From positions 2,666,001 to 2,730,000 of the forward strand of contig CAWCAC010000002.1 in assembly GCA_963793415.1 (NCBI GenBank): a stretch of DNA of 64,000 bases, written 5' to 3'. Under the pieces are notes generated by a model. That model was given only the letters and a program-made list of their open reading frames with translations. It was not told where the DNA came from and made no database searches. Below are positions 50,311 to 58,894 of the stretch, one piece after another. The DNA is from CAXMST01 sp963793415 (GTDB lineage Bacteria; Actinomycetota; Thermoleophilia; Solirubrobacterales; 70-9). Within the stretch, counting starts at the first letter, position 1; each line of letters starts with the position of its first letter. The position numbers and the translations under genes are program-made.

Positions 50311-50742
50311 GTGTACCAGTTCAGCCGCGCCATCTACCGCGATCTCGCCCCTCGACTGATCGACGACTGCGAGGGACGCAACCGCCAGCGTCTGCTCGAC
50401 GCCTGTGAGGCGACGATGCGGCGTCTGCTCAACGATCGGCGCTACTTCGCGAAGCCGACCAAGAGCCTCTTCAACGAGATCCGCACCTGCTTCCCGATCC
50501 AGGAGCAGATGAACGTCTTCATGGTCGTCGACCGCAACATCCGGCTCGCGATCCACTACCTGCAGGTGACGCCGCCCGAGGAGCTGATCATCGACGGCGT
50601 CCGCGAGTGCCGCGCCCACACCCGCAAGGGCACGCCCTGCCAGCGCGAACCGCTGCCGGGTCGCGACTACTGCCCGTCGCACAAGCACCTCGAGGAGAGC
50701 CTCGACGTCGCCGGCCACGAAGTCTTCTCACTGGCTGCCTAG
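50311..50742 (+). CDS. Unknown protein with C-terminal zinc-knuckle
   Basis: 143 residues from GTG 50311 (GGGAG 7 nt upstream). The first 105 residues are helical and basic (Y-Q-F-S-R-A-I-Y-R-D-L-A-P, R-L-L-N-D-R-R-Y-F-A-K-P-T). The end carries C-R-A-H-T-R-K-G-T-P-C-Q-R-E-P-L followed by Y-C-P-S-H-K-H, i.e. C-x9-C-x10-C-x2-H, like the DUF5763-type short zinc motif C-x-x-x-x-x-x-G-x-x-C. The function is not known to me. Alone in its transcription unit. Confidence 0.7.
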   Translation: MYQFSRAIYRDLAPRLIDDCEGRNRQRLLDACEATMRRLLNDRRYFAKPTKSLFNEIRTCFPIQEQMNVFMVVDRNIRLAIHYLQVTPPEELIIDGVRECRAHTRKGTPCQREPLPGRDYCPSHKHLEESLDVAGHEVFSLAA

Positions 50743-50875
50743 CTAGATACGGATATCGGCACGGCAGCGGAGGCGGCCGGTCGGGGGGCCCGGCAGGGGT
50801 TGCCGCCTCACCGGCCGGCCGCTTCCGCGTGTTCAGGGGGCCGGTCGCACCGGACGCAGTCACGCGGCGGTCCAC

Positions 50876-50881
50876 TAGGTT
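50876..50881 (+). promoter_or_regulatory. -10-like hexamer TAGGTT, leaderless start
   Basis: TAGGTT ends 6 nt before ATG 50888 and no ribosome binding site intervenes. Confidence 0.4.
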
Positions 50882-50887
50882 CCGCCA

Positions 50888-52864
50888 ATGCGGCTTGGCG
50901 TCGACGTCGGCGGAACCTTCACCGATGCCGTCCTCACCGGTCCCGAGCGGAGCTGGACGGCAAAGGCTCCGACGACGCCCGCCGACCAGGCGGCCGGGGT
51001 ACTCGAGGCGGTCGAGCGGGTGCTGGAGCTGGCCGGCGTCGAGCCCGGCGATGTCGCTTCCTTCAGCCACGGGATGACGATCGGCACCAACGCCCTGCTC
51101 GAGCGCCGCGGCGCCCGCACGGCGTTGCTCGCCACCGCCGGATTCACGGACCTGCTCGAGATCGCGCGCCAGAACCGCGTTCACCTGTACCGGCTCTGCG
51201 CCGACCGCCCGCCCCCGCTCGCGCCACCGGATCTGCGGATTGGCGTGCGCGAGCGGATCGGACCGACGGGCGTCGTCGAAGAGCTCAGTGGGGCGGAGAT
51301 CGGACGCGTCGTCGGCCGGCTCGCCGAGCTCGACTGCGAGGCGGTCGCGCTCTGCTTGTTGTTCAGCTTCCGCGACGACTCCCACGAGCGCCGGCTGGCG
51401 CGGGCGATTCGCGAGGCGCTGCCTGGCCTGCACGTGAGCGTCTCCTCCGAGGTCCTGCCGCGTTTCCGCGAGTACGAGCGCTGCTCGACCACGGTGATCG
51501 ACGCATACCTGGCGCCGTTGCTGAACGCGTACCTGACCCGGCTCGGAGAGCGATGCGAGTGGCTCGGTCTTCCCGAGCCCAGGGTGATGCAGTCCTCGGG
51601 CGGAATCGCGATGCTGAACGAGGCACGGCGGGGCGGTGCCTGGAGTGTGCTCTCGGGGCCGGCCGGAGGCGCCGTCGGGGCCGGTGTCACGGCGGCTGCC
51701 GCCGGCGCCCGACTCGCGGTCGGCTTCGACATGGGCGGCACCTCTTGCGACGTCTGCCTGATCGAGGACGGCTCCGTCCGTCATGGCGCCGGCGCCGAGA
51801 TCGCCGGACGCCCAATCGGCCTGCCAATGGTCGACGTGCATACCGTCGGCGCCGGCGGGGGCTCGATCGGCTGGCGCGACGGCGGCGGCGCGCTGCGGGT
51901 CGGTCCACGCTCCGCGGGCGCCGATCCCGGGCCCGCCGCCTACGGCCGCGGCGGCAGCGAGCCGACGGTGACCGACGCCAACCTCGTGCTCGGCTACCTC
52001 GGCGCCGACGCGGGAGTCGCGCTCGACCGCGATGCCGCCGTCGCAGCGGTCGGGCGGCTCGCCTCCGAGCTCGAGCTCTCGGCCGAGGAGACCGCCGCCG
52101 GCATCGTCCGGATCGCCAACCTCGAGATGGTCGGCGCCCTGCGCGTCGTCACGGTCGAGCGCGGAGTCGACCCCCGCGGGCAGACGCTGGTCTCGTTCGG
52201 CGGGGCCGGCGGCCTGCACGCGGCAGCGATCGCGGCAGAGCTCGGCATCGACCGGATCCTCTGCCCGCGAGCGGCGGGCGTGCTCTCCGCGCTCGGCCTC
52301 AACTCGGGCGAGCCGCGGCGGGACCTGGCCCGGACCCTGCTGCTCGACGAGGGCGCGATCGCCGACGGCAGGCTCGAGACGGCGGTCGCGGAAGCCAAGC
52401 GGCGGGTGCAGGACGGCTCGACGGTCCGCTTCGAGGTCGTCTACGAGATCCGCTACGCCGGTCAGTCCTTCGAGCTCGACGTAACCGGTGGGCCCGAAAG
52501 CCTGCGGGCTCGGTTCGAGGGCGAGCACGAGACCCGCTACGGGTACCGGCAGCCCGAGGCTGCGATCGAGGTCGTCGGCATCCGCATCGCGGCGATTGGC
52601 GCCGAGGGCGAGCAGCCGCCCGCGGACGAGCCCGCGGGACTGACGCGGATCGGCAGCCGCGACGCCCGCTTCGGCGACGAGGTTCTCGAGACGGCGGTCT
52701 TCGGCGGCACTCCCGCCGCCGGCGAGCTGGCGGCGGGACCTGCGGTGATCGAGCTCGACGAGACCACCCTGCTCGTCCCGCCCGGCGCGACAGCGACGGC
52801 CGACGGCGCCGGAGGAGTCGAGATCACGCTCGGCATCGCGGCTCCTCGTGGGGTGCGATCGTGA
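50888..52864 (+). CDS. Hydantoinase A/oxoprolinase family protein (HyuA)
   Basis: 658 residues of the ASKHA-like hydantoinase/5-oxoprolinase alpha family. D-V-G-G-T-F-T-D near residue 5 (phosphate 1 loop), G-T-N-A-L-L-E near 65, D-M-G-G-T-S-C-D near 280 (second phosphate loop) and G-G-A-G-G-L-H near 440 are typical. ATP-dependent opening of cyclic amides or carboxylation of ketones (acetone/acetophenone carboxylase relatives). Stop overlaps the start of the B subunit (GTGA). Confidence 0.9.
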   Translation: MRLGVDVGGTFTDAVLTGPERSWTAKAPTTPADQAAGVLEAVERVLELAGVEPGDVASFSHGMTIGTNALLERRGARTALLATAGFTDLLEIARQNRVHLYRLCADRPPPLAPPDLRIGVRERIGPTGVVEELSGAEIGRVVGRLAELDCEAVALCLLFSFRDDSHERRLARAIREALPGLHVSVSSEVLPRFREYERCSTTVIDAYLAPLLNAYLTRLGERCEWLGLPEPRVMQSSGGIAMLNEARRGGAWSVLSGPAGGAVGAGVTAAAAGARLAVGFDMGGTSCDVCLIEDGSVRHGAGAEIAGRPIGLPMVDVHTVGAGGGSIGWRDGGGALRVGPRSAGADPGPAAYGRGGSEPTVTDANLVLGYLGADAGVALDRDAAVAAVGRLASELELSAEETAAGIVRIANLEMVGALRVVTVERGVDPRGQTLVSFGGAGGLHAAAIAAELGIDRILCPRAAGVLSALGLNSGEPRRDLARTLLLDEGAIADGRLETAVAEAKRRVQDGSTVRFEVVYEIRYAGQSFELDVTGGPESLRARFEGEHETRYGYRQPEAAIEVVGIRIAAIGAEGEQPPADEPAGLTRIGSRDARFGDEVLETAVFGGTPAAGELAAGPAVIELDETTLLVPPGATATADGAGGVEITLGIAAPRGVRS

Positions 52865-54402
52865 GCTCCGCCTCACCCGCCGGCGATCCCGTCGCCCTGC
52901 AGGTGCTGGTTGGCGGCCTCAGATCGATCTGCGACGAGATGGGCGCGGTCCTGATCCGCAGCGCCTACTCGCCCAACATCAAGGAACGCGCCGACTGCTC
53001 GACGGCGCTGTTCGACCCGGGCGGGGAGCTCGTCATGCAGGCCGAGCACATTCCGGTCCACCTTGGCTCGATGCCGGATGCGGTCCGCGCCGTCCGCGAC
53101 GAATCGCACGCCGACGGCGATCTGTGGATCCTCAACGACCCGTTCGCCGGCGGCACCCACCTGCCCGACATCACCCTGGTCTCGCCCATCTTCGCGGCGA
53201 CCCGGGCTGACGGCGGCACCGAGCTGATCGGCTTCGCCGCCTCCAGAGCCCATCACGCCGACGTCGGCGGCCCGACCCCGGGCGGGATGCCGTCCGACTC
53301 GCACAGCCTCGAGGACGAGGGCGTCGTGATCCCGCCGACCCGCGCCGACGACGCACTGCTGGCCGAGCTCGCAGGCCGGATGCGGAACCCCGAGCAGCGT
53401 CTCGCCGACCTGCGGGCGCAACGCGCGGCCAACCTGCTCGGGTCGAGGCGCCTGGCGGCGCTTGCCGAAAAGCTCGGCCCGGGCGCCCTGCGAGCGGGAA
53501 CCGATGCCGTGCTCGCCTACTCGGAGCGGCGCACGCGGGCGGCGCTGGCGCGGATCGGCGACGGCCGCTGGTCCGCCACCGAGCGGATGGAGCCGGCCGA
53601 AGGGGAGCTCGTGCTCCGGGTCGAAGCCCGGATCGAGGGTGAGGACCTGACACTCGACTTCTCGGGCAGCAGCCCGCAGGTTCGGGGCAACCTCAACTGC
53701 CCGCTGCCGGTTACGCGCTCGGCCGCGCTGTTCGCGGTTCGGGCCCTACTCGACCCCGAGGCGCCGCCTTCGGCCGGAGGTCACCGACCTGTCCACATCC
53801 ACGCCGAGGCCGGCAGCGTCCTCAACGCCAACCCGGGGGCCGCGGTCGCCGCCGGCAACGTCGAGACATCGAGCCGCGTCGCCGACCTCGTGATCGACGC
53901 GCTCGCCGGCGCGATCCCCGCGCCGGCGCAGGGCCAGGGCACGATGAACAACCTGACCCTGTCGGGAGCGGGCTTCACCTACTACGAGACGGTCGGCGGC
54001 GGCCAGGGTGCGTGCCCGGGCGCCGATGGGCCCAGCGCCGTGCACGTGGCGATGTCGAACACCCTCAACACCCCGGTCGAGGCGCTCGAGGCGGAGCTAC
54101 CGGTCAGGGTCCGCGAGCTCGCGGTGAGACGGGGTAGCGGCGGCGCTGGCGAGCGTCGCGGAGGCGATGGTGTCGTGCGCGAGATCGAGGCGCTGGAACC
54201 GCTCCGATTCACGCTGATCAGCGAGCGCCGCGCGATCGCCCCCGCAGGGCGGGACGGCGGCAAGGACGGGCTCAGCGGTCGCAACGAGCTCAACGGTCGG
54301 GCGCTCGACGCCAAGGCCGAGGGCCGCCTCGAACCGGGGGACGTGCTGCGCATCGAGACGCCGGGGGGCGGTGGACTGGGGTCGAGTGCAAGATCCATGT
54401 GA
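52861..54402 (+). CDS. Hydantoinase B/oxoprolinase family protein (HyuB)
   Basis: 513 residues from GTG 52861. S-A-Y-S-P-N-I-K-E-R-A-D-C-S near residue 35, H-I-P-V-H-L-G-S-M near 62, N-D-P-F-A-G-G-T-H-L-P-D near 92 and the C-terminal G-G-G-G-x-G are characteristic. Acts with HyuA as the catalytic partner. The pair alone does not tell whether the substrate is 5-oxoproline, N-methylhydantoin or a ketone. 5-oxoproline would fit with the gamma-glutamyl chemistry elsewhere in the window, but this is speculative. Confidence 0.9.
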   Translation: MSSASPAGDPVALQVLVGGLRSICDEMGAVLIRSAYSPNIKERADCSTALFDPGGELVMQAEHIPVHLGSMPDAVRAVRDESHADGDLWILNDPFAGGTHLPDITLVSPIFAATRADGGTELIGFAASRAHHADVGGPTPGGMPSDSHSLEDEGVVIPPTRADDALLAELAGRMRNPEQRLADLRAQRAANLLGSRRLAALAEKLGPGALRAGTDAVLAYSERRTRAALARIGDGRWSATERMEPAEGELVLRVEARIEGEDLTLDFSGSSPQVRGNLNCPLPVTRSAALFAVRALLDPEAPPSAGGHRPVHIHAEAGSVLNANPGAAVAAGNVETSSRVADLVIDALAGAIPAPAQGQGTMNNLTLSGAGFTYYETVGGGQGACPGADGPSAVHVAMSNTLNTPVEALEAELPVRVRELAVRRGSGGAGERRGGDGVVREIEALEPLRFTLISERRAIAPAGRDGGKDGLSGRNELNGRALDAKAEGRLEPGDVLRIETPGGGGLGSSARSM

Positions 54403-54416
54403 TTCGCGCAACAAAC

Positions 54417-54444
54417 TTGAATACTCGCTGCGCTTCCCTACACT
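54417..54444 (+). promoter_or_regulatory. Promoter TTGAAT-N16-TACACT
   Basis: A good -35/-10 pair 96 nt before ATG 54541. The 90-nt leader is rich in short GC inverted repeats but shows no class of riboswitch I can name. Confidence 0.6.
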
Positions 54445-54540
54445 CGGCTTCCTGCCGGGCACCAAGGGCGCCCCGCCGGGCGACCCGCCCGGACAAAGAC
54501 TCCCCCTTTTCCCGACCCCTACCACGGAACTGACTCTCTA

Positions 54541-55173
54541 ATGCCTATTGCTTTCAAGGAATGGTCCGTCACTGTGCGCGCTCTCGCCGAAGGCGAGCAG
54601 CTCCTGACCCTGCGCAAGGGCGGAATTCGCGAGGAGAACAAGCACTTCGAGCTCGAGCACGAGCGCTTCTTCCTCTACCCCACGTTCGACCACCAGCGGA
54701 ACGACCTCGTACGCGAGTCGCACCACCCCGAGCTCCGTCGTGCGCTCGAGGAAGGCGTCTGGCCCGACGAGGAGCCGCCGCCGCGCGCGCTCCTGCAGGA
54801 CGGCGGCATCCCGCAGCCCGATCGCGTCCGGATCCGCGCCTGGGCCGAGGTCGCCGACCACTTCGAGATCGAGGACCCGCGCACGATCGACGCGCTCTCC
54901 CCGTTCCACGTCTGGACTCAGGACTACGCCCGCAAGCGGCTCGCCTGGAAGCGGACGCATCCGCTGCACGTGCTGCTGCTCAAGGTCCACCGGATTCCGC
55001 GCCCGGTCACGGTGCGCGTCCGCGACGAGCACCACGGCTGCCACTCATGGGTCGAGATCGACCGCGACCTCCCGTTCGAGGGCGTCCCGGTGATGGCCGA
55101 CGACGAGTTCGATCGCGCCGCCGAGCGGATCCGCAGCATCTGCGCAGCCGCCGGCGAACCGGCCCTCGTTTGA
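54541..55173 (+). CDS. DUF1802 family protein
   Basis: 210 residues. The start F-K-E-W-S-V-T-V-R-A-L-A-E-G-E-Q-L-L-T-L-R-K-G-G-I-R-E and F-x-L-x-H-E-R-F-F-L-Y-P-T-F-D-H-Q are the DUF1802 signature; W-x-K-R-T-H-P-L-H-V-L-L-L-K-V-H-R-I near residue 140 and C-H-S-W-V-E-I near 162 complete it. Function unknown; probably a nuclease- or nucleic-acid-associated fold, which is a guess. Own promoter. Confidence 0.8.
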   Translation: MPIAFKEWSVTVRALAEGEQLLTLRKGGIREENKHFELEHERFFLYPTFDHQRNDLVRESHHPELRRALEEGVWPDEEPPPRALLQDGGIPQPDRVRIRAWAEVADHFEIEDPRTIDALSPFHVWTQDYARKRLAWKRTHPLHVLLLKVHRIPRPVTVRVRDEHHGCHSWVEIDRDLPFEGVPVMADDEFDRAAERIRSICAAAGEPALV

Positions 55174-55268
55174 CCCGGAGCACGGTCTGAGGACTGCCGT
55201 CCGGCGCGGCGGGGCGCATTGCTGCGCCCTGCACGGGCCGGCCCGCGCAACCCGTCCTCCGACTGATA

Positions 55269-55274
55269 GATACT
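55269..55274 (+). promoter_or_regulatory. -10-like hexamer GATACT, leaderless start
   Basis: GATACT, within TAGATACT, ends 7 nt before GTG 55282. Confidence 0.35.
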
Positions 55275-55281
55275 GAGCCAC

Positions 55282-55506
55282 GTGTCCGACCTCGCACTCC
55301 AGGCGATCCGCGCCGCCATCGACCGCTACGGCTCCGCTCAGGTGAGCGCCGACCGTCTCGCGGCTCTCGCGGGCGCCCGCGACCTCGACCCGACCGGGTG
55401 GGCCGCGATCGAGCGCTGGCTCGGGGACCACGATCTGATCGTGATCTCGAGGCCGAGCGACTGCACCGGCGGGCACGCCGCCGCGTCGATCATGGCCGCC
55501 CGCTGA
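55282..55506 (+). CDS. Small protein of unknown function
   Basis: 74 residues: L-Q-A-I-R-A-A-I-D-R-Y-G-S-A-Q-V-S-A-D-R-L is a likely helix-turn-helix start, then A-I-E-R-W-L-G-D-H-D-L-I-V-I-S-R-P-S-D-C and an alanine-rich end. The size and order (helix, helix, beta-wing-like I-V-I-S) suggest a small winged helix, but this is a weak inference. Preceded by a possible leaderless promoter. Confidence 0.5.
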   Translation: MSDLALQAIRAAIDRYGSAQVSADRLAALAGARDLDPTGWAAIERWLGDHDLIVISRPSDCTGGHAAASIMAAR

Positions 55507-55533
55507 GCGCGCTGCCCGCCTCTCCAGCCCGAC

Positions 55534-57030
55534 CTACTCGCAGTAGGGACGACCGCGCAGACGCGGGTCGCGGCGTGGGACGCCCGAGCAGCGGGCGATC
55601 CGGTGCAGGCGCTTGACCTGGCGCCCCGATGGCGTCGCCAGATTCTCGAGCTGGAACGGGTCCCGCTCGAGGTCGTAGAGCTCGTACTCGGACGCGGGCA
55701 CACAGAGGTCACTCTCCGGAGCCGGCAGCTGCAGATGCTCGGTCAGGCTCAACTCGGGAGTCCGGAAGCCGACCCACTCGCAGCTGCGGGCGTATGCGTC
55801 GTAGTTGACGGCGAAGTACGTCCCGATCGCACGTGAGCCGGCCCAGCCGGGGCGTCGGCCCTCGAGCAGCGGCAGCAGCGAACGGCCGTCCATGCGCCTG
55901 CACCCGCGCTTGCCCAGGCAGGGCTTGGACCGGGTGAGCCCGAGGATCGTCGGGGCGAGATCGATGTTTGCCACCGGCGCGTCGAGCTCGGCGCCGGAAC
56001 GGAACCTCCGCGGGAAGTTGCTCGGGGGCTTGATCACGAACGGGACCCGGAGCTGCTCCTCGTAGGGAAGCCCCTTCGCGAGCTGGATCCGGTGCTCGCC
56101 GTAGTCGAGGCCGTTGTCGGACCAGAAGACGATCATCGTCGAGCCCAGCTCTCGGTTGCGGCGCAGGGCGTCGACGACCTCGGCGACCCCCCGATCGACC
56201 GACTGCAGGGTCGCGAGGGCACAGCCGTAGAAGCGATCGCGGCGGTCCCGCTCGGCCTGCGTCGGGGGAGGCTTGCTGCTGATGAATTCGGGCTTGTCGG
56301 AGAGATCAGTCTCTTCGGTCGCAGGATTGACAGGTGCCGTGGCGTCAGTGAACAGCCCGATGTCCTCGGGCGCGGGGACCGGTGCGTTGTCGCAGGGGCC
56401 GCCCTCCTGACCCGATCCGATGTGCGGGCCGAAATGGTCGATCTGCAGGTAGAAGGGCTTGCGCTTCGGCGCGTAGCGATCGATCGACCTGGTCGCGCGA
56501 TCGTTGATCCAAGACGTCAGGTACTCGCCGGGGAAGATCTGCTTGCCGTCGATGGAGAACGAGGGGTCGACATAGTTGGAGCGGACCATCGTCATCCACC
56601 GGTCCCAACCCGGCGCCGCCTCGAGCCCGTTCACCTCCGTGTACCCGTTCAGGTACTTGCCGATGTGGATCGTTCGGTAGCCCGCCTCCTGCATCCAGGC
56701 GGGCAGCACCTGCGGCTTGTCACGCAGAAGCGGGTAGCCGGTGCGGTTGGCGATAACGCCGTTGTTGTGGGCGTACTGGCCGGTCAGGAAGCCGGCCCGG
56801 GACGGGCAGCACTGCGGCGTCGAGGTGATCGCCTGCGTGAACGTCGTCCCCTTGCCCGCGAGGTCGGCGAGTGTCATCGGCATCACCGCCTCGTTGAAGG
56901 ACTCGAGCGTCTGATCGTCGCTCGTGATCACGACGACGTTGGGCTTCGCCTGACGCTCGGCCGCGACCGAGGGAGCTGCTCCGAGGAGAAGCGCCACGAG
57001 GCACGCGAGCATGACCCTGAGTCCCACCAT
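55534..57030 (-). CDS. Secreted sulfatase
   Basis: 498 residues with a signal peptide (V-M-L-A-C-L-V-A-L-L-L-G-A-A-P-S-V-A-A) from ATG 57030. The metal-binding I-T-S-D-D-Q is at 35-40, the formylglycine motif C-x-P-S-R is C74-C75-P-S-R followed by A-G-F-L-T-G, K-Y-L-N-G-Y is near 125, and S-D-N-G-L-D-Y-G-E-H near 320 gives the second metal site. Hydrolyses sulfate esters outside the membrane after conversion of C74 to formylglycine by FGE, which is not encoded here. Similar to the arylsulfatase/N-acetylglucosamine-6-sulfatase group. Nine or so cysteines suggest disulfides. Confidence 0.9.
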   Translation of the reverse strand: MVGLRVMLACLVALLLGAAPSVAAERQAKPNVVVITSDDQTLESFNEAVMPMTLADLAGKGTTFTQAITSTPQCCPSRAGFLTGQYAHNNGVIANRTGYPLLRDKPQVLPAWMQEAGYRTIHIGKYLNGYTEVNGLEAAPGWDRWMTMVRSNYVDPSFSIDGKQIFPGEYLTSWINDRATRSIDRYAPKRKPFYLQIDHFGPHIGSGQEGGPCDNAPVPAPEDIGLFTDATAPVNPATEETDLSDKPEFISSKPPPTQAERDRRDRFYGCALATLQSVDRGVAEVVDALRRNRELGSTMIVFWSDNGLDYGEHRIQLAKGLPYEEQLRVPFVIKPPSNFPRRFRSGAELDAPVANIDLAPTILGLTRSKPCLGKRGCRRMDGRSLLPLLEGRRPGWAGSRAIGTYFAVNYDAYARSCEWVGFRTPELSLTEHLQLPAPESDLCVPASEYELYDLERDPFQLENLATPSGRQVKRLHRIARCSGVPRRDPRLRGRPYCE

Positions 57031-57106
57031 CGGGCCGGATTCTAGGCAGCGCGCTGGCCGGTCAATCGCCGGCCGGGGCCGCCGGCGGCAATAGTGTGGG
57101 TCGAGG

Positions 57107-57862
57107 ATGCCCTGGACGGAGACCGAATCGCTGAGCTTCGTGGCCCGCCACGAGGAGGGGGACGAGGAGTGCGCCGAGCGCACCCTCGACGAGCTCGAGG
57201 AGCTGCGCCTGCGGCTCGAGGAGCGACTCGAGGAGGCGCCCGGCGACGTGACCGTGGTCATCCACCCGACCTCGGCCTGGCTCTCGGCCGCCCATCCCTT
57301 CCTGCCCGCGGCCAGGCTCGCCGCCGCCCCGGCCGTGCGCCGCTACCTCGCGGGCTGGGTGATGACCGGGGAGCTACACGTTCTCAACGATGCGGCGCTC
57401 GAGCGCCGCGCCGCCGGTGACGAGTCGCTGCGGGCGCTGCGGGGAACCGCGGGACGGCTCTATGCCCAACTGACGCTGGCCGGTCACAACGAGCAGATCC
57501 CGCCCCCGTGGAACCCGGCCTCGTTCCGCCGCTACCTGCGCTGGGCTTGGCTGGTCGAGGGCGGCGCCCAGTACTTCGCGGGCCAGGTCTCGCTGTTCCG
57601 CCCGGCGGTCAGCCGCCGGCTCTCGGAGAGCGCCGCGCCGACCTTCCCGCCCAGCGCCCGCGACGCGATCGTGCTCGGCGGCACCGTCTTCGACCTGCTC
57701 GACCGCGAGGTCGGCAGGCATGCCTGTGAGCTCTTGATCTCGCGGATCCGCAAGGACGGGTCGCGACCCGCGCTCGAGGTCGCCTTCGGCGTCGACATCG
57801 ACGCGATCGAGACGGCGTGGCGCCGCCATCTGCAGGCGCTGGTCGAGCGCAGCCCCGCCTGA
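57107..57862 (+). CDS. Degenerate gluzincin-like (peptidase MA-type) protein
   Basis: 251 residues, no signal peptide. W-L-V-E-G-G-A-Q-Y-F-A-G-Q near residue 147 is the second zinc-ligand helix (W-x-x-E-G-x-A) of MA-clan peptidases, but the first helix, where H-E-x-x-H should be, reads L-A-G-H-N-E-Q-I; only one histidine is left. F-D-L-L-D-R-E-V-G near 195 and F-G-V-D-I-D-A-I-E-T-A-W-R-R-H-L near the end (common closing helices) support the family. Probably inactive or altered. The N-terminus has an Arg/Glu-rich helix (L-R-L-R-L-E-E-R-L-E-E). Confidence 0.6.
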   Translation: MPWTETESLSFVARHEEGDEECAERTLDELEELRLRLEERLEEAPGDVTVVIHPTSAWLSAAHPFLPAARLAAAPAVRRYLAGWVMTGELHVLNDAALERRAAGDESLRALRGTAGRLYAQLTLAGHNEQIPPPWNPASFRRYLRWAWLVEGGAQYFAGQVSLFRPAVSRRLSESAAPTFPPSARDAIVLGGTVFDLLDREVGRHACELLISRIRKDGSRPALEVAFGVDIDAIETAWRRHLQALVERSPA

Positions 57863-57887
57863 CCCCCCGAGCGAGGCCAGGCGCGGC

Positions 57888-58487
57888 TCAGCGCAGGACG
57901 AGCGCGTAGACGATCCCGGCGATCGCTCCGAAGACGAGTAGCGCGACGAGCAGCCCGGCGCCGAGTCGCAGCTCCCACGAGCGGGGCTCGGGCTCGGGGT
58001 CGCGCTCACCCGCCCCCCACTCCTCGCCCGCCTCCTGATCCGGAAGGCCGCCCTCCAGCGCCTGCTCCTCCCAGCCGGGCGGCAGCGACCCGAGCGAAGC
58101 ATGCTCGGCGTCGACCTCGGTCAGCAGCGAGCGGGCCTCGGCGATGCCGGCCTCGGGGACGAGCACGTCGCGGGGCCCGGCCGCGAGGAAGTCGGGCACG
58201 TCGAAGCCGGCCGTGCGGCGGATCAGGCTCGGGATCCCCTGCTCGAGCAGCACTCCCTTGATCAGCTCGGCCTCGGAGAGATTGCGGGCGACCGCGACCC
58301 GGATCAGCTCCCCCTTCGCGTAGCGCGGGTGGATCTTGCGGGCCTGCTCGTGACCGCGGTCGGTCGCCTCCTGCTCGCCGTCGCCGGCGTGGACGAGCGG
58401 CATCGCGCAGCGCTCGCACATGCGCGCGTCCGCAGGTTGGCCGCGACCGCAGCGGGGACAGACGAGCGAGCCGTCAGACGACGGCAA
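57888..58487 (-). CDS. Zinc-ribbon, DUF2007 and membrane helix protein
   Basis: 199 residues from TTG 58487, which overlaps the JAMM gene end by 14 nt. Order: zinc ribbon C-P-R-C-G and C-E-R-C-A (residues 10-27), a linker, a DUF2007 domain about 60-126 (V-A-R-N-L-S-E-A-E-L-I-K-G-V-L-L-E-Q-G-I-P-S-L-I and V-L-V-P-E-A-G-I-A-E-A), acidic linker, and a C-terminal membrane helix (L-L-V-A-L-L-V-F-G-A-I-A-G-I-V-Y). DUF2007 is a PII-like signalling fold with unknown role. Third gene of the cysM-JAMM operon. Confidence 0.8.
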   Translation of the reverse strand: MPSSDGSLVCPRCGRGQPADARMCERCAMPLVHAGDGEQEATDRGHEQARKIHPRYAKGELIRVAVARNLSEAELIKGVLLEQGIPSLIRRTAGFDVPDFLAAGPRDVLVPEAGIAEARSLLTEVDAEHASLGSLPPGWEEQALEGGLPDQEAGEEWGAGERDPEPEPRSWELRLGAGLLVALLVFGAIAGIVYALVLR

Positions 58488-58872
58488 GCTCGACCTCTTC
58501 GGCGGCCTCGTCCTCGATCCGCCAGGCGCGGACGACGGGCTCTTCCCCCGCCAGCGAGCAGATAACCCAGATCAGGCCGGGCAGCAGCTCGGCGAGGTTG
58601 ATGTCCGTCTGCGAGGGCCGCGCCTCCGAGACCGGATGCGAGTGGTACATGGCGATGAGCTCCTCGCCGACCGCCGGCATCTCCTGCTCCTGGATCCGGA
58701 ACTGGTCGCTCGGGTGGATCTCGAACCGCATCGGGCTCTCGAAGGTGTTGCGGGTCCGGTAGGCGGTAACGGCGACGCCGTCGCGGCCGCCGATCAACCC
58801 ACAACACTCGTTCGGACGGTCATCGCGCGCGTGGGCGACGATCTCGTCGAGTACCTGCCGGGTGGTCTTCAT
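58474..58872 (-). CDS. JAMM/MPN+ metalloprotease (Mec-like)
   Basis: 132 residues. E22 in N-E-C-C-G-L-I-G-G and H-S-H-P-V-S-E-A-R-P-S-Q-T-D (H77, H79, S87, D90) give a complete JAMM zinc site. In Mycobacterium the similar protease Mec releases cysteine from the sulfur carrier CysO, next to CysM. Here it lies 22 nt downstream of a cysteine synthase gene on the same strand, but no CysO gene is seen in between or nearby. It ends overlapping the DUF2007 gene. Confidence 0.88.
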   Translation of the reverse strand: MKTTRQVLDEIVAHARDDRPNECCGLIGGRDGVAVTAYRTRNTFESPMRFEIHPSDQFRIQEQEMPAVGEELIAMYHSHPVSEARPSQTDINLAELLPGLIWVICSLAGEEPVVRAWRIEDEAAEEVELAVV

Positions 58873-58894
58873 GGCGGCGTGCAGGAGCGCTGGA

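Noticed and set aside
50800..52860. 1200-codon open frame joining antisense-like sequence with HyuB
   Set aside because: Only the part from 52861 is HyuB; the rest is an out-of-frame shadow of HyuA.
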